Below, piece by piece: positions 7,498-15,773 of a stretch of 64,000 nt of DNA (its first letter is position 1; every line of letters starts with the position of its first letter). A program made the translations under genes and the position numbers. Location: assembly GCF_900177515.1 (NCBI RefSeq), contig NZ_FXAK01000007.1:1658501-1722500 (forward strand), written 5' to 3'. The notes under the pieces are model-generated. The model saw only the letters and a program-made list of their open reading frames with translations. It did not search any database and had not been told where the DNA came from. This DNA is from Azospirillum oryzae (GTDB lineage: Bacteria; Pseudomonadota; Alphaproteobacteria; Azospirillales; Azospirillaceae).

Positions 7498-9378
7498 ATG
7501 CTCCAGTTCATCCGCAATTTCGCCGGCTCCTGGGTCGTCAAGATCCTGTTCGTGCTGTTGATCCTCAGCTTCGGCGTCTGGGGGATCGGCGACGTGTTCC
7601 GCTCCACCACCCCCACCACCGTCGCCGAAGTCGGCAAGGTGGAGATCGGGCAGCAGGCGCTGGACCAGGAATTCCGCCGCCAGATGGAAAGGCTGCGCCC
7701 GATGCTGGGCGGCAACCTGACCGCCGAGCAGGCCAAGCGCTTCGGCCTTCTGGAGCAGTCGCTGCAGTCGCTGATCCAGCGCACGCTGTTCGACCTCGCG
7801 GCTTCCGACATGGGCGTCGCCGTCGGACCGGAGGTGGTGCGCATGCGCATCGCCGAAGAACCGGCCTTCCGCAACCAGCAGGGCCAGTTCGATCCCAACG
7901 TCTTCCGGTCGGTGCTGCGCAACAACCAGCTGACCGAAGACGCCTATGTCGCGATGATCCAGCGCGAGACGGCGCGCCAGCTGGTCGCCGGCGCGGTGTC
8001 CGCCGGCCTGACCCCGCCGCAGCCGCTGGTGCAGGACCTCTACCGTTATCGCGGCGAGAAGCGCGTGGCGGAGGTGGTGACCCTGCCCAACGCCTCTATC
8101 GGCGACGTCGGCGTGCCGGACGATGCGACGATCAAGCAGGCGTACGAGGACCATCAGGTCCGCTTCACCGCCCCGGAGTACCGCGCCCTGACGGTCGCCC
8201 GCCTGTCGCCCGACGCGCTGGCCAAGGACATCAAGATCGACGACGCCCAGCTGCGCAAGGCGTATGAGGAGCGTGCGAACGAGTTCGGCGCCCCGGAAAA
8301 GCGCACAGTGCAGATGGTGGTCGTCGACGACGAGGCGAAGGCCAAGCAGATCGCCGAGGCCGCGAAGGCCAAGGGCCTCGCCGATGCCGCCAAGGACGCG
8401 GGCGTCGAGCCGGTGACCCTGGACAACATCGCCAAGGCCGACCTGCCGGAGATCGGCGACGCCGCCTTCGCGCTGGAGCCCGGCAAGCCCTCCGACCCGA
8501 TCAAGAGCGCGCTCGGCTGGCATGTCATGGCCGTCACCGGCGTCACCCCGGCCTCGACCAAGAGCTTCGAGGACGTGCGCGGCCAGTTGGAGGCCGAGTT
8601 GAAGAAGGAACAGGCGCTCGACTCCGTCTTCTCCATCGCCAACCGGGTCGAGGACCAGCTCGCCAGCGGTGCGCCGTTGGAAGAGGTCGCGCAGGCCCAG
8701 GGTCTGGCGCTGACCAAGGTCGCCGCCGTCGACAGCACCGGCAAGGCGCCGGACGGCAAGGATGCTGCCCCCGACCTGTCCGGCCTGAAGGCGCTGCTGC
8801 CCAACGCCTTCCAGCTGAAGACCGGCGCCACTTCCAACCTGACCGAAGGCGAAGGCAGCATTTTCACCGCCGTCCGCGTCGACAGCGTGATCCCCGCCGC
8901 CGTCCGTCCGCTGGCCGACGTGCGCGATCAGGTCATCGCCGACTGGCAGCAGGAGCAGCGCGCCGAGCGCGCCGCCAAGAAGGCGGAAGAAATCGCCGCC
9001 AGCCTGAAGAAGGGCGCCGAGGCTGCGGCGCAGGACGTCGCCACCCAGGCCGGCGCCAGCTTTGCCATGACCGCCCCCTTCACCCGCGATGCCCAGTCGG
9101 TCCAGGGCCTGCCGGCCGACATGGTCGCCAAGCTGTTCGCCGCCAAGCCGAACGAGGTCGTCACCGGCAACACCGCCGACGCCCAGGTCGTCGCCCGCCT
9201 GAAGGAGGTCATCCCGGCCGATCCGAAGGCCGCCGACGCCGATCTGGCGCCGGTCCGCGCCTCGGTCGAACAGGGGATGGAGAACGATCTGGTGGCTGAG
9301 TTCACCAGCGCGTTGCGCGACAAGTATCCGGTCACCATCCACCGCCAGCGCATCGACCAGTTCTTCGCCAGCAACTGA
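7498..9378 (+). CDS. ppiD: Periplasmic folding chaperone PpiD (SurA-N/PpiC domains)
   Basis: A 626-residue inner-membrane-anchored peptidyl-prolyl isomerase-like chaperone. After MLQFIRNFAGSWVVK comes one membrane helix (ILFVLLILSFGVWGI), then a SurA-type N domain (IGQQALDQEFRRQMERLRP), a parvulin-like region (about residues 260-365; LPEIGDAAFALEPGKPSDPI, GWHVMAVTGV) and a long helical C-terminal part. It acts on proteins leaving the Sec channel. The ATG at 7498 was chosen because MLQxIRxxxxSWVxK is the usual start of alphaproteobacterial PpiD; the longer frame is not protein-like. trpE follows after 42 bases, a common alphaproteobacterial order. Confidence 0.92.
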   Translation: MLQFIRNFAGSWVVKILFVLLILSFGVWGIGDVFRSTTPTTVAEVGKVEIGQQALDQEFRRQMERLRPMLGGNLTAEQAKRFGLLEQSLQSLIQRTLFDLAASDMGVAVGPEVVRMRIAEEPAFRNQQGQFDPNVFRSVLRNNQLTEDAYVAMIQRETARQLVAGAVSAGLTPPQPLVQDLYRYRGEKRVAEVVTLPNASIGDVGVPDDATIKQAYEDHQVRFTAPEYRALTVARLSPDALAKDIKIDDAQLRKAYEERANEFGAPEKRTVQMVVVDDEAKAKQIAEAAKAKGLADAAKDAGVEPVTLDNIAKADLPEIGDAAFALEPGKPSDPIKSALGWHVMAVTGVTPASTKSFEDVRGQLEAELKKEQALDSVFSIANRVEDQLASGAPLEEVAQAQGLALTKVAAVDSTGKAPDGKDAAPDLSGLKALLPNAFQLKTGATSNLTEGEGSIFTAVRVDSVIPAAVRPLADVRDQVIADWQQEQRAERAAKKAEEIAASLKKGAEAAAQDVATQAGASFAMTAPFTRDAQSVQGLPADMVAKLFAAKPNEVVTGNTADAQVVARLKEVIPADPKAADADLAPVRASVEQGMENDLVAEFTSALRDKYPVTIHRQRIDQFFASN

Positions 9379-9420
9379 GTCTCCGGCTCAGCCGACAGCA
9401 ACCCCGAGAGGTTCCGTGCC

Positions 9421-10932
9421 GTGAAGGTCCAGCCCGATACCACCACCTTCGATGCCGCTTACGCCGCCGGTCGGCCGCAGGTGGTGTGGACCACGCTGGT
9501 CAGCGATCTGGAGACACCGGTCTCCGCCTATATGAAGCTGGCGGACGGACGGCCCTTCGGCTTCCTTCTGGAGTCGGCAGAGCGCGGGGCCGGGTCGCGG
9601 CGTGACCGCTATTCGGTGATCGGCTTCAAGCCGGACGTGGTGTGGCGGTCCCGCGGCAACCGGGCGGAGATCAATCGCGACGCCCTGCATGACCGCGACG
9701 CCTTCCAGCCGCTCGATCAGGCGCCGCTGGAGGCGCTGCGGACGCTGATCAACGAGAGCCGGATTCCGTTGCCGGACGAGCTGCCGCCGATGGCCGCCGG
9801 CCTGTTCGGCTACATGACCTACGACATGGTCCGCCTGATGGAGCGGCTGCCGGACAACAATCCGGACGAGCTGAACATCCCGGACGCCATCCTGACCCGG
9901 CCCAGCATCGTCGCCATCTTCGACAGCCACACCGATTCGATCACGCTGGTGACGCCGGTGTGGCCGAAGGCCGGCAAGGACGCCGCCACGGCCTACGCCA
10001 ACGCGCGGGAACGGCTGACCGACGCGCTGGCAGACCTGGAACGCCCCCTGCCCTACCGGCGGGAGCCGCGGACGGAGAATGGACTGCCGCTGGCCTGGAC
10101 TTCCAACACGACGCGCGAGGAGTATCACGCGATCGTGGAGAAGGCGAAGGAGTACATCCGCGCCGGCGACATCTTCCAGGTCGTGCCGTCCCAGCGCATC
10201 CGCTTCCCCTTCAAGCCGTCACCGCTGGCGCTGTACCGCACGCTGCGCCGCCTGAACCCGTCGCCCTTCCTGTTCCACTGCGATTTCGGCGAGCTGACCG
10301 TCGTCGGCTCCAGCCCGGAAATCCTGGTGCGCGTGCGCGACGGCAAGGTCACCGTCCGACCAATCGCCGGCACCCGCAAGCGCGGCGCCACCACGGCGGA
10401 GGACGAGGCTCTGGCCGCCGATCTGCTGAGCGATCCCAAGGAATTGGCCGAACACCTGATGCTGCTCGACCTTGGCCGCAACGACGTCGGCCGGGTGGCG
10501 AAGGTCGGTACGGTCAAGGTGACGGCCAAGATGATCGTGGAGCTTTACAGCCACGTCATGCACATCGTCTCCAACGTCGAGGGTGAGCTGGATCCGAAAT
10601 TCGACGCGCTCGACGCCCTTGTCGCCGGTTTCCCCGCCGGCACGGTGTCCGGCGCGCCGAAGGTTCGCGCCATGGAGATCATCGACGAGTTGGAGAAGGC
10701 CCGCCGCGGCGTCTATGCCGGCTGCGTCGGCTATTTCGGCGCGTCAGGCGCGATGGATACCTGCATCGCCCTGCGCACCGCCGTGCTGAAGGACGGAATG
10801 ATGTATGTCCAGGCCGGCGGCGGCGTGGTCGCCGACAGCGACCCGGAGGCCGAGTATCAGGAGACCGTCAACAAGTCGATGGCCCTGATCCGCGCCGCCG
10901 AAGAAACCCTGCGCACCACCGCGCGGGGATAA
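9421..10932 (+). CDS. trpE: Anthranilate synthase component I
   Basis: A 503-residue enzyme of tryptophan synthesis that makes anthranilate from chorismate, with ammonia supplied by TrpG. The N-terminal LLESAERG segment carries the serine involved in tryptophan feedback. The C-terminal chorismate-binding domain shows DIFQVVPSQRI, VVGSSPEILVR, RPIAGTRKRGAT, HLMLLDLGRNDVGRV, GTVSGAPKVRAMEII and YAGCVGYFG. The start is a GTG after CCGAGAGG. A terminator follows, and no trpG, trpD or trpC comes next, although these often follow trpE in alphaproteobacteria. The glutaminase subunit must therefore be encoded elsewhere. Confidence 0.97.
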   Translation: MKVQPDTTTFDAAYAAGRPQVVWTTLVSDLETPVSAYMKLADGRPFGFLLESAERGAGSRRDRYSVIGFKPDVVWRSRGNRAEINRDALHDRDAFQPLDQAPLEALRTLINESRIPLPDELPPMAAGLFGYMTYDMVRLMERLPDNNPDELNIPDAILTRPSIVAIFDSHTDSITLVTPVWPKAGKDAATAYANARERLTDALADLERPLPYRREPRTENGLPLAWTSNTTREEYHAIVEKAKEYIRAGDIFQVVPSQRIRFPFKPSPLALYRTLRRLNPSPFLFHCDFGELTVVGSSPEILVRVRDGKVTVRPIAGTRKRGATTAEDEALAADLLSDPKELAEHLMLLDLGRNDVGRVAKVGTVKVTAKMIVELYSHVMHIVSNVEGELDPKFDALDALVAGFPAGTVSGAPKVRAMEIIDELEKARRGVYAGCVGYFGASGAMDTCIALRTAVLKDGMMYVQAGGGVVADSDPEAEYQETVNKSMALIRAAEETLRTTARG

Positions 10933-10957
10933 GCCCGCCGAAAAGCTCAACGAAAAC

Positions 10958-10984
10958 AGGCCGCCTCATTGACGGCCTTTTTCA
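10958..10984 (+). terminator. Rho-independent terminator after trpE
   Basis: AGGCCG and CGGCCT form a six-base stem around a nine-base loop, followed directly by five T residues, 26 bases after the trpE stop. It ends the ppiD-trpE unit. Confidence 0.75.
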
Positions 10985-11092
10985 TGCGATGGAGGTTGTG
11001 CGCGAAACGGAGCTCTAGCCATGGCGGAGCTTATCCACAGAAAAGCACACGTCGCAGACCAAGGGGCGCGCACGCATCTGCAACCATGCATC

Positions 11093-11098
11093 TATAGT
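11093..11098 (+). promoter_or_regulatory. Possible -10 element of the small-peptide transcript
   Basis: TATAGT lies six bases before the start of a long stem-loop that leads into the 24-residue peptide gene. No good -35 hexamer stands 16-18 bases upstream, so the assignment is weak and rests mostly on position. Confidence 0.3.
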
Positions 11099-11103
11099 GG
11101 GAC

Positions 11104-11145
11104 TGTGTGAACGGGGTGGCGGATAGGCCGCCACCGCCGCACACA
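11104..11145 (+). other. Strong stem-loop in the leader of the small-peptide gene
   Basis: GGTGGCGG (11115-11122) pairs perfectly with CCGCCACC (11128-11135) around a five-base loop. Outside it TGTGTG (11104-11109) pairs with CACACA (11140-11145). The structure ends just before the ribosome site GGGAGA of the peptide gene at 11164, so it could control transcript stability or translation. Confidence 0.6.
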
Positions 11146-11163
11146 AACTAGGGAGAGAAGAGG

Positions 11164-11238
11164 ATGGAAAAGATCCTCACACTCCTGATCCTGCTGTTGC
11201 AGATCATCAAGGCATGCCTTGATCTTCTGAACCGCTGA
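11164..11238 (+). CDS. 24-residue hydrophobic peptide, possible type I toxin-like or regulatory peptide
   Basis: ATG to TGA encodes 24 residues. The sequence begins MEKILTLLILLLQIIKA and ends CLDLLNR: one hydrophobic helix long enough to enter a membrane, with charges at both ends. The ribosome site is strong (GGGAGA seven bases upstream, then AGAGG). The gene sits between a stem-loop leader and a 12-bp perfect hairpin downstream. On the opposite strand a promoter-like pair (TTGGCA, 16 bases, TATCTT, 11287-11314) points back across it. This arrangement resembles type I toxin loci with an antisense RNA, but expression and toxicity are unproven; a membrane or regulatory peptide is equally possible. 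Confidence 0.55.
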   Translation: MEKILTLLILLLQIIKACLDLLNR

Positions 11239-11245
11239 TCGGATG

Positions 11246-11278
11246 GGTGCGTCGGGGTAGATCAGACCCCGACGCACC
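11246..11278. terminator. 12-bp perfect hairpin after the small-peptide gene
   Basis: GGTGCGTCGGGG (11246-11257) and CCCCGACGCACC (11267-11278) form a perfect 12-bp stem with a nine-base loop, eight bases after the peptide stop. No T-run follows on either strand, so it may stabilise the RNA rather than terminate it. Confidence 0.6.
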
Positions 11279-11286
11279 TGTCCCTA

Positions 11287-11314
11287 AAGATAAGCCATTT
11301 CCCGCGCTTGCCAA
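11287..11314 (-). promoter_or_regulatory. Possible antisense promoter facing the small-peptide gene
   Basis: Read on the minus strand: TTGGCA, a 16-base spacer, then TATCTT. A transcript from here would begin near 11280 and run through the 12-bp hairpin and the complement of the peptide gene. By-eye match only. Confidence 0.35.
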
Positions 11315-11346
11315 GAGGCTTCCGCAAGCCCTCCGCGAGTTGACGG

Positions 11347-12834
11347 TCAGAGATACCTCCGCTCCAGGTGCCGCTTGAACACCGTCGCATCCAGCGGCCG
11401 GCCGGTCGCCGCCGTCAGCAGTTCGTCGCCGGAGGCGTGGAAGCATCCCGTCTCATGCACATTCACCCGCAGCCAGTTCACCAGCGGCGCGAACTCGCCG
11501 CGCGACAGCGCCGGGACGATCTCCGGATCGGCGGTGCGGGCGGCGTCGAACAGTTGGGCCGCGGTCATGGCGCCCAGCGTATAGCTGGGAAAATAGCCCC
11601 AGCCGCCTCCCGGCCAGTGGATATCCTGCAGACAGCCCAGCCGGTCATCCGGCGGCACCACCCCCACCAGTTCGGCCATGCCGTCGTTCCAGGCGCCCGG
11701 CAGGTCCGGCAGGGTCAGGTCACCGGCGATCAGCGCCTTTTCCAGGCGGTAGCGCAGGATGATGTGGGCGGGATAGGTAACCTCGTCGGCATTGACGCGG
11801 ATGAAGCCGCGCTCCACCCGGCTGTAGAGGCGGCGCAGGTTGTCGGCCTCCCAGGCCGGCCCCTCGCCACCGAAGGTCTCGCGCACCACCGGCGCCAGCC
11901 ACGTGATGAACTCGGCCGAGCGGCAGGCCTGCATTTCCATCAGCAGCGACTGGCTTTCATGCACCGCCATGCCGCGCGACTGGCCCACCGGCTGGCTCAG
12001 CCATGCGCGTGGGCGGTTCTGCTCGTACAGCGCATGGCCGGTCTCGTGCAGGATGCCCATCAGCGCATCGGTGAAGTTCGCCTCGTCGTAACGGGTGGTG
12101 ATGCGCACATCGCCGGTCGCTCCGCCGCAGAAGGGATGCAGCGACACGTCGAGCCGGCCGCGGCTGAAGTCGAAGCCCAGCCGCTCCATCATGCGGACGC
12201 CAAGCTCGCGCTGCTTTTCGACCGGGAATGGCCCCTGCGGCTCGATCACTGCCGGCGCCGCAGCTTGGCGGTCGAGAACGCGGCCGATCAGGTCGGGGAG
12301 GAAGCCGGACAGATCGGCGAACAGGGCGTCGATGCGCTCCGCCCGTGCTCCCGGATCGTGGCTGTCGAGCAGCGCATCATAGGCGCTGATCCCCATCACC
12401 GATCCCAGCGCCTCCGCTCCCTCGCGCACGCGGGCCAGCACCTCGGTCAGGGATGGCAGCAGCTTGGCGAAGTCGCTCTCCGCCCGCGCGGCGCGCCAGG
12501 TCATTTCACAGACCGACACCGCCTTGCTGGTCGCCTCCACCAGATCGGCGGGAATGGCGGTTGCCTGGATGTGATGCCGGCGCATCTCGCGCAGGTTGGC
12601 ACGCTGCCAGGCGTCGAGGCCGTCGTCGCTTTCCGCCTCCGCCAGCAGATCGGCCATGCGCGGATCGGTCGCCAGCTCGTGCGCGATCACCGACAGGGTC
12701 GCGGTCTGCTCCGCCCGGCTGTCGTTGGCCCCTTCCGGCATGATCGTCTGGGTGTCCCAGCCGAGGATGCCCAGCGCGTCGCCGATGGCGGCGATGCGGG
12801 CGTGTCGGCGTTCAAGCTCCTGATATGCGGTCAT
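11347..12834 (-). CDS. M32-family carboxypeptidase (Taq-type)
   Basis: A 495-residue cytoplasmic metallo-carboxypeptidase that removes C-terminal amino acids. The zinc motif HETGH is at residues 263-267, inside the family pattern GILHETGHALYEQNRP. Other family marks are the start LERRHARIAAIGDALGILGW, HPFCGGATGDVRITTRY and WPGGGWGYFPSYTLGAM near the end. Length is normal for the family (490-510). Its start overlaps the end of the SURF1 gene by 23 bases, so it may be translated from the oxidase-assembly transcript. Confidence 0.95.
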   Translation of the reverse strand: MTAYQELERRHARIAAIGDALGILGWDTQTIMPEGANDSRAEQTATLSVIAHELATDPRMADLLAEAESDDGLDAWQRANLREMRRHHIQATAIPADLVEATSKAVSVCEMTWRAARAESDFAKLLPSLTEVLARVREGAEALGSVMGISAYDALLDSHDPGARAERIDALFADLSGFLPDLIGRVLDRQAAAPAVIEPQGPFPVEKQRELGVRMMERLGFDFSRGRLDVSLHPFCGGATGDVRITTRYDEANFTDALMGILHETGHALYEQNRPRAWLSQPVGQSRGMAVHESQSLLMEMQACRSAEFITWLAPVVRETFGGEGPAWEADNLRRLYSRVERGFIRVNADEVTYPAHIILRYRLEKALIAGDLTLPDLPGAWNDGMAELVGVVPPDDRLGCLQDIHWPGGGWGYFPSYTLGAMTAAQLFDAARTADPEIVPALSRGEFAPLVNWLRVNVHETGCFHASGDELLTAATGRPLDATVFKRHLERRYL

Positions 12835-13612
12835 CGGGTCGTCCGTCGGTTCCGGTGTCGGCGCGCTTGCGCTGAGACAGCACGTAGATCCCGGCGAGCG
12901 TCACCGCAAGCCCATACCAGGTCAAGGCATACTGCAGGTGGTTGTTCGGCAGTTCCACCCGCGGCGCAATCCCCGCCAGCGTTCCGGCCGGCGCCCCGGA
13001 CAGCATGGTCCCCTGCCCCGGCAGCATCTCCACCACGACCGGCGCCACGTCGCCCAGCGACAGCGCCGCCGCCATCGCCCGCGGATCGGCGCGCATCCAG
13101 GCGGAACCGGGGGCCGGCGTGCCGTTGCCGGGTTGGAAGAAGCCGGGCGGCTGCGGCACGCGGACGATGCCCTTGACGCTCACCTCCCCCTCGACCCGCG
13201 CGGCCGGACGGGTCGCCGGGTCGCGGAGGTCCATCGGAACGAATCCGCGGTTGACCAGCACGATGCCGGCCCCGTCGGCGCGTTGAAGCGGCGTCAGCAC
13301 CTCATAGCCGACCTGCCCCTGGTGCGGGCGGGCGATCAGCAGCATTTCCTTGTCGTTCAGGAAGCGCCCTGCCAGCGTCACCGGCCGGAACTCCCACGCG
13401 GCGGGATCGTCGATGCGAGCGGGCAGAGGCGCAGGCGGCTCGGCCATCCGCCGGTCGATCCGCGCGATCAGTTCCTCCTTCCATTGCAGCCGCTCCAGCT
13501 GCCATGTGCCAAGCCCGATGGTCACCGCCAGCCCCAGCAGAGTGACCAGCGTCGCCCCCAGCGACGGGCGGAAACGACGCCGCTCGCCTGCTTCGGCTGC
13601 GGCGGCGCTCAC
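12812..13612 (-). CDS. SURF1-family cytochrome oxidase assembly protein
   Basis: A 266-residue inner-membrane protein that helps insert heme a into cytochrome oxidase. It has an N-terminal membrane helix (LVTLLGLAVTIGLGTWQLER, with the family's GxWQLxRxxWK motif), a periplasmic domain with VLVNRGFVPMDLRD, and a C-terminal helix (LQYALTWYGLAVTLAGIYV) containing the conserved NHLQYALTWYGLA. I chose the GTG at 13612 because it overlaps the upstream DUF983 stop (GTGA) and the family has only a short cytoplasmic leader; the longer frame overlaps DUF983. Last assembly gene of the oxidase operon. Confidence 0.9.
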   Translation of the reverse strand: MSAAAAEAGERRRFRPSLGATLVTLLGLAVTIGLGTWQLERLQWKEELIARIDRRMAEPPAPLPARIDDPAAWEFRPVTLAGRFLNDKEMLLIARPHQGQVGYEVLTPLQRADGAGIVLVNRGFVPMDLRDPATRPAARVEGEVSVKGIVRVPQPPGFFQPGNGTPAPGSAWMRADPRAMAAALSLGDVAPVVVEMLPGQGTMLSGAPAGTLAGIAPRVELPNNHLQYALTWYGLAVTLAGIYVLSQRKRADTGTDGRPDDRISGA

Positions 13613-14016
13613 GACCCCTTCTCCACTTCGCTGCGGCGATAGCGGTACTGCAAGGCGACGACATAGGCCTTCGCAGGCCGCAGCATGCCCAGCGTCAGCG
13701 CCAGCACGACGATGCTCCAGACGATGGCGTGTAGCCACAGCGGCCAGTCCACCGTCATCGACACCCACAGCGCCAGCGGCACCACCAGGAAACCCAGGAT
13801 GAAGATCAGGAAGACTGCCGGCCCGTCGCCGCTGTCGACCTGGGAGAAATCCAGATCGCAGACATTGCAGCGTTCCGCCACAGTCAGATAGCCGTCGAAC
13901 AGCCTCCCCTTGCCGCAACGCGGACAGACGCTGCGCAGGCCCGCCGACAGTGGGGAAACTCTGGGGTACAGATCGATCACGCCTTCACCTCCCGTTCGAA
14001 CCGTTCCGGCAGACAT
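13609..14016 (-). CDS. DUF983 membrane protein with zinc-ribbon-like cysteines
   Basis: A 135-residue protein with two CxxC pairs near the N-terminus (CPRCGKGRLF and CNVC) and two membrane helices (VFLIFILGFLVVPLALWV, LHAIVWSIVVLALTLGML). DUF983 proteins are usually found between coxC and surf1 in alphaproteobacteria, as here, and are presumed oxidase-assembly factors. No enzymatic role is known. The stop overlaps the GTG start of SURF1. Confidence 0.9.
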   Translation of the reverse strand: MSAGTVRTGGEGVIDLYPRVSPLSAGLRSVCPRCGKGRLFDGYLTVAERCNVCDLDFSQVDSGDGPAVFLIFILGFLVVPLALWVSMTVDWPLWLHAIVWSIVVLALTLGMLRPAKAYVVALQYRYRRSEVEKGS

Positions 14017-14049
14017 ATGGGCCGCCGGAACGGTGCGGCACCGGTGGCG

Positions 14050-14925
14050 TCAGTGTGCGGCGATCACACCGCCATGACCACCCCACCAATAGACCGACAC
14101 GAACAGGAACAGCCAGACGACGTCGACGAAATGCCAGTACCAGGCCGCCGCTTCGAAACCGAAATGGCTTTGCGGCGTGAAATGCCCCTTCACCGTGCGA
14201 ACCCAGCAGACCGCCAGGAAGATGGTGCCGACCAGCACATGGAAGCCGTGGAAGCCGGTCGCCATGTAGAAGGTCGACGGGAAGATGCCGTCGGTGAACT
14301 TGAAGGCGGCGTGGACATACTCATAGGCCTGGAAGAAGGTGAACAGCACGCCCAGCAGGACGGTCAGCCCCAGCGCCTTGGCGGCCGTCCGGTTTTGTCC
14401 TTCAATGATGGCATGGTGCGCCCAAGTGACCGTGACGCCCGACAGCAGCAGCGTAAGCGTCATCATCAGCGGCATGTCGAACGGGTCGATGACATGCACG
14501 TTCGGCGGCGGCCAGATGGCGTCGGGATTGATCGGCGAAACCTTGGGCTCCAGCGCCGCGTGGAAGAAGGCCCAGAAGAAGGCGGCGAAGAACATCACCT
14601 CCGACGCGATGAACAGCGCCATGCCATAGCGCAGGCCGATCTTCACCACCGGCGTGTGGGCATGTTCTACCACCGATTCCCGGATGACGGAGCGCCACCA
14701 GCCGAACATCGTCACCAGGATGGCCAGCACGCCCAGCACCAGCAGGAAGGAGCCGCCGCCGTGCATGAAGACGACCAGACCGGTCGCCAGAAGCCCGCCG
14801 GAAAACGCGCCGATCAGCGGCCAGGGGCTGGGCTTCAGCAGATGGTAGGGATGCGGGATGCCGGCGCCCGGTTCATGGGCTGATGGTTCGGCGTGCGGCA
14901 TTTGCCCGTGGGTGATGTCGGCCAT
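14050..14925 (-). CDS. ctaE: Cytochrome c oxidase subunit III
   Basis: A 291-residue integral membrane protein, core subunit III of the aa3-type oxidase. Seven hydrophobic segments are visible. Family marks are HPYHLLKPSPWPLIGAF at the N-terminus, EVMFFAAFFWAFFHAAL, and FYMATGFHGFHVLVGTIFL followed by HFGFEAAAWYWHFVDVVWL near the C-terminus. It lies between ctaG and DUF983 in the oxidase operon. Also known as coxC. Confidence 0.97.
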   Translation of the reverse strand: MADITHGQMPHAEPSAHEPGAGIPHPYHLLKPSPWPLIGAFSGGLLATGLVVFMHGGGSFLLVLGVLAILVTMFGWWRSVIRESVVEHAHTPVVKIGLRYGMALFIASEVMFFAAFFWAFFHAALEPKVSPINPDAIWPPPNVHVIDPFDMPLMMTLTLLLSGVTVTWAHHAIIEGQNRTAAKALGLTVLLGVLFTFFQAYEYVHAAFKFTDGIFPSTFYMATGFHGFHVLVGTIFLAVCWVRTVKGHFTPQSHFGFEAAAWYWHFVDVVWLFLFVSVYWWGGHGGVIAAH

Positions 14926-14946
14926 CGTCTCACTACCCCATATGGT

Positions 14947-15588
14947 TTAGTTTGTGGCGGTCGCCCCCGGCTCCGCCTTTTGTTTGCTTGCTCCCGCGTC
15001 CGAAGACGTGGCGGCGGCCGTGTGCTGCGCAAGCTTGGCCTCGCTGTCCTTGGCGCGGAAGAAGGTGTAGGACAGCGTGATGGTCGTCACGTCGTCCATG
15101 TTCGGATCGTCGGCCATCGACGGGTCGACGAAGAAGGTCACCGGCATGTCCACGACCTGGCCGGGTTCCAGGATCTGCTCGTCAAAGCAGAAGCACTGAA
15201 TCTTGTTGAAATAGGCGCCCGCCTTTTCCGGCGTGACGTTGTAGACGGCGGTGCCGACGGTGGGCTTGCCTGCCCGGTTCTCGGCGCGGTAGGCGGCGAA
15301 CCCGGTTTCGCCCAGCTTCAGCACCAGCTCCTTCTGCTCCGGCTTGAAGGACCAGGGAAGGGCGGAGTTGGTGTCGGCGTTGAAGCGGATGGTCACCTTG
15401 CGGTCGACGACGCGCGCTGCGGCCTGTTCCGCCCGCTGGGTCGTTCCGCCGAAGCCGGTGACCGAGCAGAACAGGGTGTAGAGCGGGACCGACGCATAGG
15501 TCAGCCCGATCATTCCCGCCACCATCCCGAACAGGGTGCCGAGGATGAGGCGGTTGCGGCGGCGCAGCTTGTCGTCGCGCCCGCCCAT
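14947..15588 (-). CDS. ctaG: Cytochrome c oxidase assembly protein CtaG/Cox11
   Basis: A 213-residue copper chaperone that delivers copper to the CuB site of subunit I. One N-terminal membrane helix (LILGTLFGMVAGMIGLTYAS) is followed by a periplasmic beta domain carrying the copper motif CFCFDEQ and the segments VPLYTLFCSVTGFGGTTQ and PVTFFVDP, all diagnostic of Cox11. The start overlaps the stop of the upstream small gene (ATGA). The C-terminal tail after SYTFF is longer than minimal. Confidence 0.96.
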   Translation of the reverse strand: MGGRDDKLRRRNRLILGTLFGMVAGMIGLTYASVPLYTLFCSVTGFGGTTQRAEQAAARVVDRKVTIRFNADTNSALPWSFKPEQKELVLKLGETGFAAYRAENRAGKPTVGTAVYNVTPEKAGAYFNKIQCFCFDEQILEPGQVVDMPVTFFVDPSMADDPNMDDVTTITLSYTFFRAKDSEAKLAQHTAAATSSDAGASKQKAEPGATATN

Positions 15589-15773
15589 CAGTGCGCCCCA
15601 CCCATCCGCACGACCGTGATGGCATAAAACAGGGCGACCAGCGCCAGCAGGGCGGCCAGAACCGCCAGATTGCGGCCCCGCAGCTTCTTGGCGCGAAGGT
15701 CGGCCTCCTGCCGCCTCTGCTCTTCGACAGAAGTGCGGGTATCGGTCAGGTCGTCGCGTTCCATCGCCGTCAT
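15588..15773 (-). CDS. Small CoxF-like oxidase-operon protein (61 residues)
   Basis: Starts MTAMERDDLTDTRTSVEEQR, then a charged helix and one membrane segment (NLAVLAALLALVALFYAITV) ending VRMGGAH. It sits between ctaB and ctaG with ATGA overlaps on both sides, exactly where alphaproteobacterial operons carry the short coxF gene. Role unknown; presumably an assembly helper. A second ATG three codons in (MERDD) is an alternative start. Confidence 0.8.
   Translation of the reverse strand: MTAMERDDLTDTRTSVEEQRRQEADLRAKKLRGRNLAVLAALLALVALFYAITVVRMGGAH

Noticed and set aside
7483..9342. A 619-codon minus-strand frame opposite ppiD
   Set aside because: Shadow frame of a gene whose plus-strand protein has a membrane anchor and SurA/PpiC segments.
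11031..11039. A perfect DnaA box (TTATCCACA) after trpE
   Set aside because: A single box with no partner boxes, no AT-rich unwinding region and no replication genes nearby. Probably chance.
11092..11277. A 61-codon minus-strand frame across the small-peptide locus
   Set aside because: It runs through both hairpins, has no ribosome site and no protein-like composition.
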